Positions 1 to 9,106 of a DNA stretch of 64,000 bases are shown here, in pieces. Location: the NCBI RefSeq assembly GCF_900104815.1, contig NZ_FNTD01000004.1, positions 6,633,001 to 6,697,000 of the forward strand, read 5' to 3'. Position 1 is the first letter of the stretch, and each line of letters starts with the position of its first letter. The position numbers and the translations under genes are program-made. This stretch comes from Streptomyces misionensis (GTDB lineage: Bacteria > Actinomycetota > Actinomycetes > Streptomycetales > Streptomycetaceae). The notes beneath the pieces were generated by a model. That model was not told the DNA's origin and did no database searches. It saw only the letters and a program-made list of their open reading frames with translations.

Positions 1-595
1 CGCTGGCCAGGTCGTGGCCGAACGGCTTCTCGATGACCGCGCGCCGCCAGGAGCCCTCGGGCGGGCTGGCCAGGCCGTGCTTCTTCAGCTGCTGGACGAC
101 CTTCGGGAAGAACTTCGGCGGCACCGAGAGGTAGAACGCGAAGTTGCCGCCGGTGCCGCGGGAGGCGTCCAGCTCCTCCACGGCGTCCTTGAGCTGCTTG
201 AAGGCGGTGTCGTCGTCGAAGTCGCCGGGGATGAACCGCATGCCCTCGGCGAGCTGCTGCCACACCTCCTCGCGGAACGGGGTGCGCGAGTGCTCGCGCA
301 CCGCGTCGTGCACGACCTGTGCGAAGTCCTGGTCCTCCCAGTCCCGGCGGGCGAAGCCCACCAGGGAGAAGCCCGGCGGCAGCAGGCCGCGGTTGGCCAG
401 GTCGTACACGGCCGGCATCAGCTTCTTGCGGGACAGGTCGCCGGTCACCCCGAAGATGACCAGGCCCGACGGGCCCGCGATGCGCGGGAGGCGGCGGTCC
501 CGGGTGTCCCGCAGCGGGTTCACCCAGTCGGCGGCCGGGGCGACGGGCACCCGCACCTCCTCGGGCGCCGCGGCGGCGCTCTGCTTGTCGGTCAT
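1..595 (-). CDS. zwf: Glucose-6-phosphate dehydrogenase, N-terminal part
   Basis: First enzyme of the oxidative pentose phosphate pathway: oxidises glucose 6-phosphate to 6-phosphogluconolactone and makes NADPH in the cytoplasm. The visible 198 residues contain the dinucleotide-binding motif [10 protein letters not shown] near residue 50 and the EKPFG motif with a following HD near residue 192, both typical of the family. The family is about 500 residues long, so roughly 300 C-terminal residues lie left of the window. The ATG shares 4 nt with the tal stop (ATGA), which suggests translational coupling in a tkt-tal-zwf operon. In other Streptomyces an opcA-type gene usually follows; that is outside this window. 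Confidence 0.95.
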   Translation of the reverse strand, partial: MTDKQSAAAAPEEVRVPVAPAADWVNPLRDTRDRRLPRIAGPSGLVIFGVTGDLSRKKLMPAVYDLANRGLLPPGFSLVGFARRDWEDQDFAQVVHDAVREHSRTPFREEVWQQLAEGMRFIPGDFDDDTAFKQLKDAVEELDASRGTGGNFAFYLSVPPKFFPKVVQQLKKHGLASPPEGSWRRAVIEKPFGHDLAS

Positions 596-1728
596 CGCGC
601 GTCAACTCCCTTGTTCTGCAAGGACTTCGCCACCGCGTCCAGCAGGTCCTGCCAGGCCGTCTCGAACTTGGCGACGCCCTCGTCCTCCAGCTGCTGGACG
701 ACCTCGTCGTAGGAGATGCCGAGCCGCTCGACCGCGTCGAGGTCGGCGCGGGCCTGCGCGTAGCCGCCGGTCACCGTGTCGCCGGTGATCTCGCCGTGGT
801 CGGCGACGGCGTTCAAGGTGGCCTCCGGCATGGTGTTGACCGTGCCCGGCGCGACGAGTTCGTCCACATACAGGGTGTCCTTGTACGCGGGATCCTTCAC
901 ACCGGTGGACGCCCACAGCGGGCGCTGCTTGTTCGCCCTGTCACCGGACAGCGCCAGCCAGCGGTCCGAGGAGAAGACCTCCTCGTACGCCTCGTAGGCC
1001 AGCCGGGCGTTGGCGAGGGCCGCGCGGCCCTTGAGGCCGAGGGCCTCCTCGGTGCCGAGGGCGGTCAGCCGCTTGTCGATCTCGGAGTCCACGCGGGAGA
1101 CGAAGAACGAGGCCACCGAGTGGATCGTCGACAGGTCGATGCCGCGCTCACGGGCCTTCTCCAGGCCGGCCAGGTAGGCGGCCATGACCTCGCGGTAGCG
1201 CTCCAGCGAGAAGATCAGCGTGACGTTGACGCTGATACCGAGCCCGACGACCTCGGTGATCGCGGGCAGGCCCGCCCTGGTCGCCGGGATCTTGATCATC
1301 ACGTTGGGGCGGTTGACCAGCCAGGCCAGCTGCTTGGCCTCGGCGACGGTCGCCGCGGTGTCGTGGGCGAGGCGGGGGTCGACCTCGATGGAGACCCGGC
1401 CGTCACGGCCGTCCGTCGCCCGGTACACGGAGTCCAGTATGTCGGCGGCGTCCCGCACGTCGGCGGTCGTCATCATCCGCACCGCCTCGTCGACGGTCAC
1501 CCCGCGCACCGCCAGGTCCGTGAGCTGCTCCTCGTAGCCCTCGCCGGAGCCGATGGCCGCCTGGAAGATCGACGGGTTGGTGGTGACACCGACGGCGCTG
1601 CCGCTCGCCACCAGCGCGGCGAGGCTGCCCGAGGTGATCCGCTTGCGGGACAGGTCGTCCAGCCAGATGGACACACCCTCGTCGGCAAGGCGCTTGAGGG
1701 CTCCCGGGGTCGCGATTGCTTCGGTCAC
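592..1728 (-). CDS. tal: Transaldolase
   Basis: Non-oxidative pentose phosphate enzyme that moves a dihydroxyacetone unit between sedoheptulose 7-phosphate and glyceraldehyde 3-phosphate. The N-terminal GVTTNPSIF motif and the Schiff-base lysine motif NVMIKIPAT identify the actinobacterial TalB-like family; length is 378 residues, normal for that group. I chose the GTG start (protein begins MTEAIATPG) because homologues begin at this point; an in-frame ATG lies 9 nt upstream. Neither has an ideal ribosome-binding site. It sits 28 nt after tkt (19 nt if the ATG is used) and overlaps zwf by 4 nt, so it is the middle gene of the operon. Confidence 0.95.
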   Translation of the reverse strand: MTEAIATPGALKRLADEGVSIWLDDLSRKRITSGSLAALVASGSAVGVTTNPSIFQAAIGSGEGYEEQLTDLAVRGVTVDEAVRMMTTADVRDAADILDSVYRATDGRDGRVSIEVDPRLAHDTAATVAEAKQLAWLVNRPNVMIKIPATRAGLPAITEVVGLGISVNVTLIFSLERYREVMAAYLAGLEKARERGIDLSTIHSVASFFVSRVDSEIDKRLTALGTEEALGLKGRAALANARLAYEAYEEVFSSDRWLALSGDRANKQRPLWASTGVKDPAYKDTLYVDELVAPGTVNTMPEATLNAVADHGEITGDTVTGGYAQARADLDAVERLGISYDEVVQQLEDEGVAKFETAWQDLLDAVAKSLQNKGVDAR

Positions 1729-1756
1729 GATTCTCATCTTTCTGTGTGCGTCGGTG

Positions 1757-3832
1757 TCAGGCGCGCGCGGCGGCGAGCGACTCGCGGGCCGCCGCGGCGA
1801 CGTTCTCAGGGGTGAAGCCGAACTCGGCGAACAGCGTCTTGGCGTCGGCGGAGGCGCCGAAGTGCTCCAGCGAGACGATCCGCCCCGCGTCGCCGACATA
1901 CCGGTACCAGGTCAGTCCGATCCCGGCCTCGACCGCGACCCGGGCCTTCACGGCCGGCGGCAGCACCCGCTCGCGGTAGGCGCGCGGCTGCTCCTCGAAC
2001 CACTCCACGGACGGCATCGAGACCACCCGGGTGCCGATCCCCTCGGCCTCCAGCCGCTCCCGCGCGGCCACGGCGAGCTGCACCTCGGAGCCCGTCGCGA
2101 TGATGATCACCTCCGGGACCTCCGTCGAGGACTCGCGCAGCACATAGCCGCCCTTGGCCGCGTCCTCGTTCGGCGCGTACACCGGCACGCCCTGGCGGGT
2201 GAGCGCGAGCCCGTGCGGGGCGGGGCTGGTGGCGTGCCTCTTCAGGATCTCGGCCCAGGCGATCGCGGTCTCGTTGGCGTCCGCCGGGCGGACGACGTTC
2301 AGACCGGGGATCGCGCGCAGCGAGGCCAGGTGCTCGACCGGCTGGTGGGTCGGGCCGTCCTCGCCGAGGCCGATGGAGTCGTGCGTCCACACGTACGTCA
2401 CCGGCAGCTGCATCAGGGCCGACATCCGCACGGCGTTGCGCATGTAGTCGGAGAAGACCAGGAAGGTGCCGCCGTAGATCCGGGTGTTGCCGTGCAGGGC
2501 GATGCCGTTCATCTCCGCGGCCATGGAGAACTCGCGGATGCCGAAGTGCACGGTTCGGCCGTACGGGTCGGCGCCCGGCAGCGGGTTGCCCGCCGGCAGG
2601 AAGGAGCTGGTCTTGTCGATCGTGGTGTTGTTGGAGCCGGCGAGGTCGGCGGAGCCGCCCCACAGCTCCGGCAGCACCGGGCCGAGCGCCTGGAGGACCT
2701 TGCCGGAGGCGGCACGGGTGGCGACCGACTTGCCCTCCTCGAAGACCGGCAGGGCGTCCTCCCAGCCCTCGGGCAGCTCGCCCCGGCTGATCCGGTCGAA
2801 CAGCTCGGCCTGCTCCGGCCGGGCGGTACGCCACTCGGCGATCCGCTTGTCCCAGGCGGCGTGCGCCTCGGCGCCCCGGTCCAGGGCCCGCCGGGTGTGC
2901 TTCAGGACCTCGTCGTCGACCTGGAAGGTCTGCTCGGGGTCGAAGCCGAGGAGCCGCTTGGTGGCCGCGATCTCCTCCTCGCCGAGCGCCGAGCCGTGGG
3001 AGGCCTCGGTGTTGCGCGCGTTCGGGGCCGGCCAGGCGATGATCGTGCGCATCGCGATGATCGAGGGCCGCTCGGTCTCCTCCTGCGCGGCCTTCAGCGC
3101 CGCGTACAGGGCGGGCACGTCCACGTCGCCGTCGGCGGTGGGCTCGATGCGCTGGGTGTGCCAGCCGTAGGCCTCGTACCGCTTCAGCACGTCCTCGGAG
3201 AAGGCGGTCTCGGTGTCGCCCTCGATGGAGATGTGGTTGTCGTCGTAGAGGAAGACCAGGTTGCCGAGCTTCTGGTGGCCGGCGAGCGAGGAGGCCTCGG
3301 AGGAGACGCCCTCCTCCAGGTCGCCGTCGGAGACGATCGCCCAGATGGTGTGGTCGAAGGGGGAGGTGCCCGCGGGCGCCTCCGGGTCGAACAGGCCGCG
3401 CTCGTAGCGGGCGGCCATCGCCATGCCCACCGCGTTGGCCACACCCTGGCCGAGCGGACCGGTGGTGGTCTCCACACCGGCCGTGTGCCCGTACTCGGGG
3501 TGGCCCGGGGTGCGGGAGCCCTTCGTGCGGAACGCCTTGAGGTCGTCCAGTTCCAGCTCGTAACCGGACAGGAAGAGCTGGGTGTAGAGGGTCAGCGAGG
3601 TGTGACCGGGGGAGAGGACGAACCGGTCACGGCCGGTCCACTCCGGGTCCGCCGGGTCGTGTCGCATCACCTTCTGAAAGATCGTGTACGCGGCAGGCGC
3701 CAAGCTCATCGCGGTGCCGGGGTGACCGTTGCCGACCTTCTGCACCGCGTCGGCCGCCAGCAGACGGGCCGTGTCCACGGCGCGCCGGTCGAGGTCGGTC
3801 CACTCGAAGCCGCCGGAAGTCTGCGTGCTCAT
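1757..3832 (-). CDS. tkt: Transketolase
   Basis: Thiamine-diphosphate enzyme moving two-carbon ketol units between pentose, tetrose and hexose phosphates. Visible features are the N-terminal GNGHPG segment near residue 40, the TPP-binding stretch starting SDGDLEEG and ending in DDN, the pyrimidine-domain segment with [16 protein letters not shown], and a C-terminal transketolase domain; 691 residues is full length. The ATG is preceded by GAGGA 10 nt upstream; a TTG six bases earlier is also possible. First gene of the tkt-tal-zwf operon, transcribed away from the AraC-type gene, so both may share control from the 146-nt intergenic region. Confidence 0.97.
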   Translation of the reverse strand: MSTQTSGGFEWTDLDRRAVDTARLLAADAVQKVGNGHPGTAMSLAPAAYTIFQKVMRHDPADPEWTGRDRFVLSPGHTSLTLYTQLFLSGYELELDDLKAFRTKGSRTPGHPEYGHTAGVETTTGPLGQGVANAVGMAMAARYERGLFDPEAPAGTSPFDHTIWAIVSDGDLEEGVSSEASSLAGHQKLGNLVFLYDDNHISIEGDTETAFSEDVLKRYEAYGWHTQRIEPTADGDVDVPALYAALKAAQEETERPSIIAMRTIIAWPAPNARNTEASHGSALGEEEIAATKRLLGFDPEQTFQVDDEVLKHTRRALDRGAEAHAAWDKRIAEWRTARPEQAELFDRISRGELPEGWEDALPVFEEGKSVATRAASGKVLQALGPVLPELWGGSADLAGSNNTTIDKTSSFLPAGNPLPGADPYGRTVHFGIREFSMAAEMNGIALHGNTRIYGGTFLVFSDYMRNAVRMSALMQLPVTYVWTHDSIGLGEDGPTHQPVEHLASLRAIPGLNVVRPADANETAIAWAEILKRHATSPAPHGLALTRQGVPVYAPNEDAAKGGYVLRESSTEVPEVIIIATGSEVQLAVAARERLEAEGIGTRVVSMPSVEWFEEQPRAYRERVLPPAVKARVAVEAGIGLTWYRYVGDAGRIVSLEHFGASADAKTLFAEFGFTPENVAAAARESLAAARA

Positions 3833-3885
3833 CTTCAAGAAGTCCTCATTCAGTACGGAAGGGCTGACCGGATGTGTTCAAACTT

Positions 3886-3900
3886 AAAAGTCTGACTTTT
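3886..3900. promoter_or_regulatory. AT-rich inverted repeat in tkt/AraC divergent region
   Basis: AAAAGT-CTG-ACTTTT is a perfect inverted repeat in an unusually AT-rich stretch between the divergent tkt and araC-type genes. It lies 54 nt from the tkt start and 78 nt from the regulator start. Its position suits an operator or promoter element for either gene; which protein binds is not known. Confidence 0.4.
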
Positions 3901-3978
3901 TCGGCGGAAGGGCGGGGTGTGTCACCCTGTGGTGAATCTGGGACAGTGATCGAACAGCAGGGACGGCGCGAAAAGGAC

Positions 3979-4872
3979 ATGGCTGACAGAACGCCCGAAG
4001 CGAGCGGCGCCGACGGCATCCGGACCTTCCCCTTCCCGACCGAGCTGGCCGTCGGAGGCGTCGGCATGCAGGTCGGCCCCATGGGCGCCGGTCACACCTG
4101 GCACGCCGACGCCCCGCTCGACCGCGTCCACCGCATCGACTTCCATGTGGTCCTGCTCTTCACCGACGGCCCCGTACGCCACATGGTGGACTTCACCGAG
4201 TACGAGGCGAACGCAGGCGACCTGCTGTGGATCCGCCCCGGACAGGTCCACCGCTTCTCCAGGGAGTGCGTGTACCGCGGAACCGTGCTCACCATGCAGC
4301 CCGGCTTCCTGCCGCGCGCCATCGTGGAGGCCACCGGCCTGTACCGCTACGACCTCCCGCCGCTGCTGCACCCCGACGCGGCCCAGCTCGGCGCGCTGCG
4401 GGCGGCCCTGGAGCAGCTGCGCCGCGAGTACGAGGACACCGCGACGCTCCCGCTCAGCCTGCACACGGCCGTCCTGCGGCACTCCCTGACCGCGTTCCTG
4501 CTGCGCCTCGCGCATCTCGCCGCCAGCTCGGCGCCCGGCTCCCGGCAGCAGTCGGACAGCACCTTCACCCGGTTCCGGGACGCGGTCGAACAGGGCTTCG
4601 CCACCAACCACAGCGTCAGCGCCTACGCCGACGCCCTCGGTTACTCGCGCCGCACCCTGGTGCGCGCCGTCCGTGCCGCCACCGGGCAGACCCCCAAGGG
4701 CTTCATCGACCGGCGCGTCGTCCTGGAGGCCCAGCGCCTGCTCGCGCACACGGAGTTGCCGATAGGCAGGGTCGGCGCGGCCGTCGGCTTCCCGGACGCG
4801 GCCAACTTCTCCAAGTTCTTCCAACTGCACACCGGCCGCACGCCGGCGGCCTTCCGGGCGGAACTGCGGTAG
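3979..4872 (+). CDS. AraC-family transcriptional regulator
   Basis: A 297-residue one-component regulator. The N-terminal half is a cupin-like sensor domain (segment with AGDLLWIRPGQVHRF around residues 75-90). The C-terminal 100 residues carry the two AraC helix-turn-helix motifs, including the characteristic second-motif segment GFPDAANFSKFF near residue 275. The ATG follows AAAAGGAC closely; upstream in-frame codons are open but look non-coding. It is divergent from tkt-tal-zwf, so control of sugar phosphate metabolism is plausible, but no ligand or target can be read from sequence. A strong terminator hairpin follows the gene. Confidence 0.9.
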   Translation: MADRTPEASGADGIRTFPFPTELAVGGVGMQVGPMGAGHTWHADAPLDRVHRIDFHVVLLFTDGPVRHMVDFTEYEANAGDLLWIRPGQVHRFSRECVYRGTVLTMQPGFLPRAIVEATGLYRYDLPPLLHPDAAQLGALRAALEQLRREYEDTATLPLSLHTAVLRHSLTAFLLRLAHLAASSAPGSRQQSDSTFTRFRDAVEQGFATNHSVSAYADALGYSRRTLVRAVRAATGQTPKGFIDRRVVLEAQRLLAHTELPIGRVGAAVGFPDAANFSKFFQLHTGRTPAAFRAELR

Positions 4873-4902
4873 CGCGCCGAAGGCCGGGAACTGCCCGGAC
4901 GC

Positions 4903-4942
4903 ACCGGGGCGGGCACCGGATCCTCCCGGCGCCCGCCCCGGT
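4903..4942. terminator. Bidirectional terminator between araC-type gene and GH16 gene
   Basis: A 12-bp perfect stem (ACCGGGGCGGGC pairing with GCCCGCCCCGGT) with a 16-nt loop between two convergent genes. There is no T-run, which is common for Streptomyces terminators. Confidence 0.7.
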
Positions 4943-4959
4943 TCCGTGCGGCGGTCGGC

Positions 4960-6363
4960 TCAGTGGCCGAAGTCGAACCAGTTGACGTTCACGAAGTCGG
5001 CCGGCTGGCCGCTGGTGAACGTGAGGTACACGTCGTGCGTGCCGGTGACCGAGCCGATGTTGGCCGGGATCGTCCGCCAGGACTGCCAGCCGCCGGTGTC
5101 GCCCACCGCGAAGCTCCCGATCGGCGCGTTGGCGCGGTTGTCCAGCCGTACCTCCACCAGACCGCTCACCCCGGCGCCCGCGCCGCTCGCCACCCGGGCG
5201 TAGAACTGGGTGGCCGCCGTCGAGCCGAAGTTCACGCCCTTGTACAGCGCCCAGTCGCCGTTCGCGAGGCTGCCGATGTCCTGGCCGCCGCCGCTGTCCG
5301 TGGTCGCCTCTGTCGAGACGCCGGACTGGCCGTCGTACGACTCCGCCTGGACCGGGCTGTACGCGTCCCGGTTGCCGGACGGCGGGGGAGTGGAGCCACC
5401 GCCGCCGGACGACTGGAGCACCTGCACATAGTCGACGACCATCGGGTGACCGGGCTCCGTGGCGCTGGTGGGACCGCCGCCGAAGGCCCCCGGGAAGCCG
5501 CCGCCCATCGCCACGTTCAGGATGACGAAGAAGCCGTGGTTCGTGGCGTTGGCCCAGGTCGTCGCGTCCATCTGGGCGGCCGTGACCGTCTGGTAGACGG
5601 TGCCGTCGACGGAGAAGCGGATCGCCTCCGGGCTCACCGAGCGGTCCCACTCCATGGTGTACGTGTGGAAGCCCGACTGGCAGGTGCTGTTCGGGCACGC
5701 GGTCGAATTGCCGAGCCCGGTGGTCTCGTTGCAGGGGCCGCCCGAAGCGGTGCCGCAGTGCATGGTGGCCCAGGTCTTGTTCAGGCCCTGGACGTTCTCC
5801 ATGATGTCCAGCTCGCCGATGCCGGGCCAGTTCCAGTAGTTGCCGCGGAAGGGCGCGCCCAGCATCCAGAACGCGGGCCAGTACCCGGCCGCCGCGTTAC
5901 CGGTCACGTTCGGCATCTGGATCCGTGCCGACACGCGCAGCTTGCCGCCGGCCGGGGGCTGGAAGTCGGTGCGGGTGGTCTCGATCCGGCCGGACGTCCA
6001 GTTGCCGGAGGCGTCGCGGCGGGGCGTGATGAGCAGGTCGCCGTTGCCGTCGAGGGAGACGTTGTTCGTGCCGGACGTCATCGACTCGACCTCGCCGGTG
6101 CCCCAGTTGGCGGCTCCGCCCGGGTACGAGGTCCCGGTGTCGTACTGCCAGTTGGCCGTGTTCACGCCGGAGCCGGCCGCACCGTCGAAGTCGTCGAGGA
6201 AGACCTGCGACCAGCCGGAGGGCGGCGCCGGGGCGGAGGCGTCCGCGGGCGCGCCGGCGGTGGTGGCGAGCGCCGCGGCCAGCCCGAACGTGGCGAGCGC
6301 GGCGACCAGGGCGCGGCGCAGGGGGCGGGTGCGGGGTCTGCGGGTGCCGGAGGGTTCACTCAT
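4960..6363 (-). CDS. Secreted GH16 beta-glucanase with C-terminal CBM6
   Basis: An extracellular endo-beta-glucanase, most likely beta-1,3-glucanase (laminarinase type). Residues 1-43 form a signal peptide with an arginine-rich n-region. The GH16 domain spans about 48-315 and contains the catalytic motif ELDIMEN, with E184 as expected nucleophile and E189 as acid/base. A Gly/Ser/Pro linker (about 318-332) leads to a family 6 carbohydrate-binding module (about 335-467, opening with SPVQAESYD). The start codon is followed upstream by a perfect LacI-type palindrome 32 nt away, so the gene is probably repressed until a glucan oligosaccharide appears. Exact substrate is inferred from family, not shown. 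Confidence 0.93.
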   Translation of the reverse strand: MSEPSGTRRPRTRPLRRALVAALATFGLAAALATTAGAPADASAPAPPSGWSQVFLDDFDGAAGSGVNTANWQYDTGTSYPGGAANWGTGEVESMTSGTNNVSLDGNGDLLITPRRDASGNWTSGRIETTRTDFQPPAGGKLRVSARIQMPNVTGNAAAGYWPAFWMLGAPFRGNYWNWPGIGELDIMENVQGLNKTWATMHCGTASGGPCNETTGLGNSTACPNSTCQSGFHTYTMEWDRSVSPEAIRFSVDGTVYQTVTAAQMDATTWANATNHGFFVILNVAMGGGFPGAFGGGPTSATEPGHPMVVDYVQVLQSSGGGGSTPPPSGNRDAYSPVQAESYDGQSGVSTEATTDSGGGQDIGSLANGDWALYKGVNFGSTAATQFYARVASGAGAGVSGLVEVRLDNRANAPIGSFAVGDTGGWQSWRTIPANIGSVTGTHDVYLTFTSGQPADFVNVNWFDFGH

Positions 6364-6394
6364 GGGGAGGCCTCTCGGGTGGGATGAGGTGAGC

Positions 6395-6408
6395 TGAGAG
6401 CGCTCTCA
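6395..6408. promoter_or_regulatory. LacI-type operator upstream of GH16 gene
   Basis: TGAGAGCGCTCTCA is a perfect 14-bp palindrome with the central GAGCGCTC core seen in operators of LacI-family repressors of Streptomyces sugar genes (the CebR operator is TGGGAGCGCTCCCA). It lies 32 nt upstream of the glucanase start. A LacI-family gene is present at 31.4 kb, but there is no evidence that it is the cognate repressor. Confidence 0.7.
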
Positions 6409-6552
6409 CGACGCCGCCAAATGTGCTCCCCGGCTCCGCGGCCGTCAAGGCTTGAAACACGGAAAGTCCGTTGCGTGCGGGCGAGTTCAGAAAATGAAGG
6501 CGTGAGCCCTTGTCCGGCGGACCACGTGCCCGGCGCCGTGCGATGTCCCGGT

Positions 6553-6592
6553 GGCGGATGGCGGATGGCGGATGGCGGATGGCGGATGGCGG
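6553..6592. repeat. Heptanucleotide tandem repeat
   Basis: Five full copies plus a partial copy of GGCGGAT in perfect tandem. It lies between the divergent-from-each-other upstream region of the GH16 gene and the 3' end of the next minus-strand gene, so it is not in a coding sequence. The 268-nt gap that holds it otherwise shows only the GH16 operator. A 7-bp unit can slip during replication, so copy number may vary between strains. Confidence 0.9.
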
Positions 6593-6631
6593 CGCCGGGC
6601 CGGGATCGCCGCCACCGGGACCCCGACCCGC

Positions 6632-7474
6632 CTACCCGAGCCGGTACGCGTACACGGTCGTCGCCACCGCGCACACGCCCGGCTGCACCACCTCGGCGCG
6701 CAGGGTGCCGGCGGCCGGGTCGTAGTCGACGCCCTCCGCCTCGAACGTGCCCGTGCACACGCTCCGCTGGGGCAGGGCGAACAGGCTGCTCACCCGGCCG
6801 GTGACCGGCTTGCCGTCCAGGGGGTGCGGCAGATCGACCTGGAGCAGCGGTCTGCTCTGCGGGAACAGCTGCCCCGAGGCGTCGTCGGACGCGCACACCA
6901 GGCGGGTGGCGCTCACGAAGTCACAGCCCTGGATGTCCCGCACCGGCTTGTCCAGGCCGATCCGCCCGGCCTGTGCCAGCGTGCCCCCGGTGCGCGGGGT
7001 CGCCGGGTTGAGCAGCGGCGCCGGGAACACCTGGAGCCGGTCCTGGTCGCCCCACTCGCCGGACACCAGCCACTGCCCGTCGGGCGAGACGGCGGCGAAG
7101 GAGTTGTTCACCTTCTCGCCCGGATCCAGCGGATGGACGTAGTCGTACCGCTTCCCCTCCGGGGTGGTCACCGCGTACATCTTCGAGGTGGCCGTGTCGG
7201 CACCCTGGTAGGCGTCGAACACGTAGCCGCGCGCGATGTCCGGGTCGCCCACGTGGTTCCAGCCCTTGGTCCGCAGGTCCAGCGGGATGTCCAGCAACCC
7301 GCGGTGCAGCAGCGAGCCGTCGGCGCGGCTCGCGAGTCCCTGGCCGCCGCCCAGGGTGTCGGTGTACGACGTCCCGGCCGCGACCCACTGGGCCGGCTCG
7401 GACGCCGACGCGCTGGGGGCGGCACACACGAGCGCGCCCACCAGTGCGGTGAGCGCGGCGATCTGACGCTTCAT
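6632..7474 (-). CDS. Secreted protein of unknown function
   Basis: A 280-residue exported protein. The start MKRQIAALTALVGALV gives a good Sec signal peptide ending near ASASEP (about residue 26); the 15 residues encoded in frame upstream look non-coding. No lipobox or membrane anchor is visible. The mature part has segments such as AVSPDGQWLVSGEWG that resemble a WD/beta-propeller blade, and five cysteines in the C-terminal half that could form disulphides. I do not recognise a family with a known reaction. It is transcribed away from the GH4 gene and shares no obvious operon partner. Confidence 0.75.
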   Translation of the reverse strand: MKRQIAALTALVGALVCAAPSASASEPAQWVAAGTSYTDTLGGGQGLASRADGSLLHRGLLDIPLDLRTKGWNHVGDPDIARGYVFDAYQGADTATSKMYAVTTPEGKRYDYVHPLDPGEKVNNSFAAVSPDGQWLVSGEWGDQDRLQVFPAPLLNPATPRTGGTLAQAGRIGLDKPVRDIQGCDFVSATRLVCASDDASGQLFPQSRPLLQVDLPHPLDGKPVTGRVSSLFALPQRSVCTGTFEAEGVDYDPAAGTLRAEVVQPGVCAVATTVYAYRLG

Positions 7475-7686
7475 CGGGCTCCTGTCACCTCGGTGGAGTC
7501 GGGGTTCGCATGCAACCACGGATCGGTGTCCGGGGGTTGCGGGGGCGTGATCGACGCTCCGGTTCCGGCCGTCCTTGCCGTGCGGCGGCCGGAGTCGCCG
7601 GGCGGGGCGTGCGCGGACGGCCCGCCGGCGGGGATCATGGGACAGGACGGGACAGGCGTGGCGGACTCGAAAGAGGTGCGTAGGAC

Positions 7687-9024
7687 GTGAGGCTGACGAT
7701 TCTGGGCGGTGGCGGGTTCCGCGTTCCGCTGGTCCACGGTGCGCTGCTGACCGACCGGGGCGAGGGGCGGGTCACCGAGGTCGTCCTGCACGACCTGGAC
7801 GACCGCCGGCTGCATGCGGTCTCCCGGGTACTGGAGGAACAGGCCGCCGGCATCCCCGACGCGCCCCGGGTGACCGTCACCACCGACCTCGACGAGGCGC
7901 TGCGCGGCGCCGACTTCGTCTTCTCCGCGATCCGGGTCGGCGGCCTGGAGGGGCGCGCGGCCGACGAGCGGATCGCGCTCGCCGAGGGCGTGCTCGGCCA
8001 GGAGACGGTCGGCGCGGGCGGCATCGCCTACGGCCTGCGCACGGTGCCCGTCGCCGACGACATCGCCCGCCGGGTGGCCCGCCTCGCGCCCGACGCCTGG
8101 GTCATCAACTTCACCAATCCGGCGGGTCTGGTCACCGAGGCCATGTCCCGGCACCTGGGCGGGCGCGTCATCGGCATCTGCGACTCGCCGGTCGGCCTCG
8201 GCCGCCGCATCGCCCGCGTCCTCGGCGCCGACCCGCGCGAGGCCTTCGTGGACTACGTCGGCCTCAACCACCTCGGCTGGGTGCGCGGGCTGCGCGTCGG
8301 CGGGCGCGACCAGCTCCCGCGGCTGCTCGCCGATCCCGCGCTGCTCGGCTCCTTCGAGGAGGGCAGGCTCTTCGGCCCCGACTGGCTGCGTTCGCTCGGC
8401 GCGATCCCCAACGAGTACCTGCACTACTACTACTTCAACCGTGAGACCGTGCGCGCGTACCAGGAGGCCGAGCGGACCCGGGGCGCCTTCCTGCGCGACC
8501 AGCAGGCCCGCTTCTACGAAGCCGCCGGGCGCCCGGACGTCTCCGCGCTGGCGGCGTGGGACCGCACCCGCGCCGAGCGCGAGGCGACGTACATGGCCGA
8601 GAACCGCGAGAGCGCGGGCGCGGGCGAGCGCGAGGAGGAGGACCTCTCCGGCGGCTACGAGAAGGTGGCCCTCGCCCTGATGCGGGCCATCGCCCGCGAC
8701 GAACGCGCCACCCTGATCCTCAACGTCCGCAACGACGGCACCCTGTCCGCCCTCGACGCCGACGCCGTCGTCGAGGTGCCCTGTCTGGTGGACTCGGGCG
8801 GCGCCCACCCGCTGGCCGCCGCCCCGCTGCCCGCCCATGCGACGGGCCTGGTCTGCGCGGTCAAGGCGGTGGAACGGGAGGTGCTCGCCGCCGCCGAGTC
8901 CGCCTCCCGGGCCACGGCGGTCAAGGCATTCGCCCTGCACCCCCTGGTGGACTCCGTGAACGTGGCCCGCCGGCTCGCGGACGGCTACATCGCCGCCCAT
9001 CCGGGCCTCGCCTACCTCAGGTAG
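7687..9024 (+). CDS. GH4-family 6-phospho-beta-glucosidase
   Basis: Cytoplasmic NAD- and metal-dependent glycosidase that hydrolyses phosphorylated disaccharides through a redox mechanism. The 445-residue protein shows the GH4 pattern: N-terminal NAD loop (LTILGGGGFRVP), NFTNPAG near residue 143, CDSPVGL near residue 164 with the metal-ligand cysteine, and GLNHLGW near residue 198 with the metal-ligand histidine. The GTG start follows AGAGGTGCGTAGGAC. No PTS gene is adjacent, so its phosphorylated substrate must come from elsewhere. A 212-nt upstream gap shows nothing I can name. Confidence 0.9.
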   Translation: MRLTILGGGGFRVPLVHGALLTDRGEGRVTEVVLHDLDDRRLHAVSRVLEEQAAGIPDAPRVTVTTDLDEALRGADFVFSAIRVGGLEGRAADERIALAEGVLGQETVGAGGIAYGLRTVPVADDIARRVARLAPDAWVINFTNPAGLVTEAMSRHLGGRVIGICDSPVGLGRRIARVLGADPREAFVDYVGLNHLGWVRGLRVGGRDQLPRLLADPALLGSFEEGRLFGPDWLRSLGAIPNEYLHYYYFNRETVRAYQEAERTRGAFLRDQQARFYEAAGRPDVSALAAWDRTRAEREATYMAENRESAGAGEREEEDLSGGYEKVALALMRAIARDERATLILNVRNDGTLSALDADAVVEVPCLVDSGGAHPLAAAPLPAHATGLVCAVKAVEREVLAAAESASRATAVKAFALHPLVDSVNVARRLADGYIAAHPGLAYLR

Positions 9025-9106
9025 GCGCGGACCGGGGACCCTTGAACGCCGCCCGCAATTGTGTTCTTGTGGAGCGGACGACTCGCTGATCGGAAGGGGA
9101 CACGGG

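Noticed and set aside
1726..1899. Longer transaldolase with 57 more residues
   Set aside because: The extension is arginine, serine and proline rich shadow of the transketolase 3' end; homologues start at MTE or close to it.
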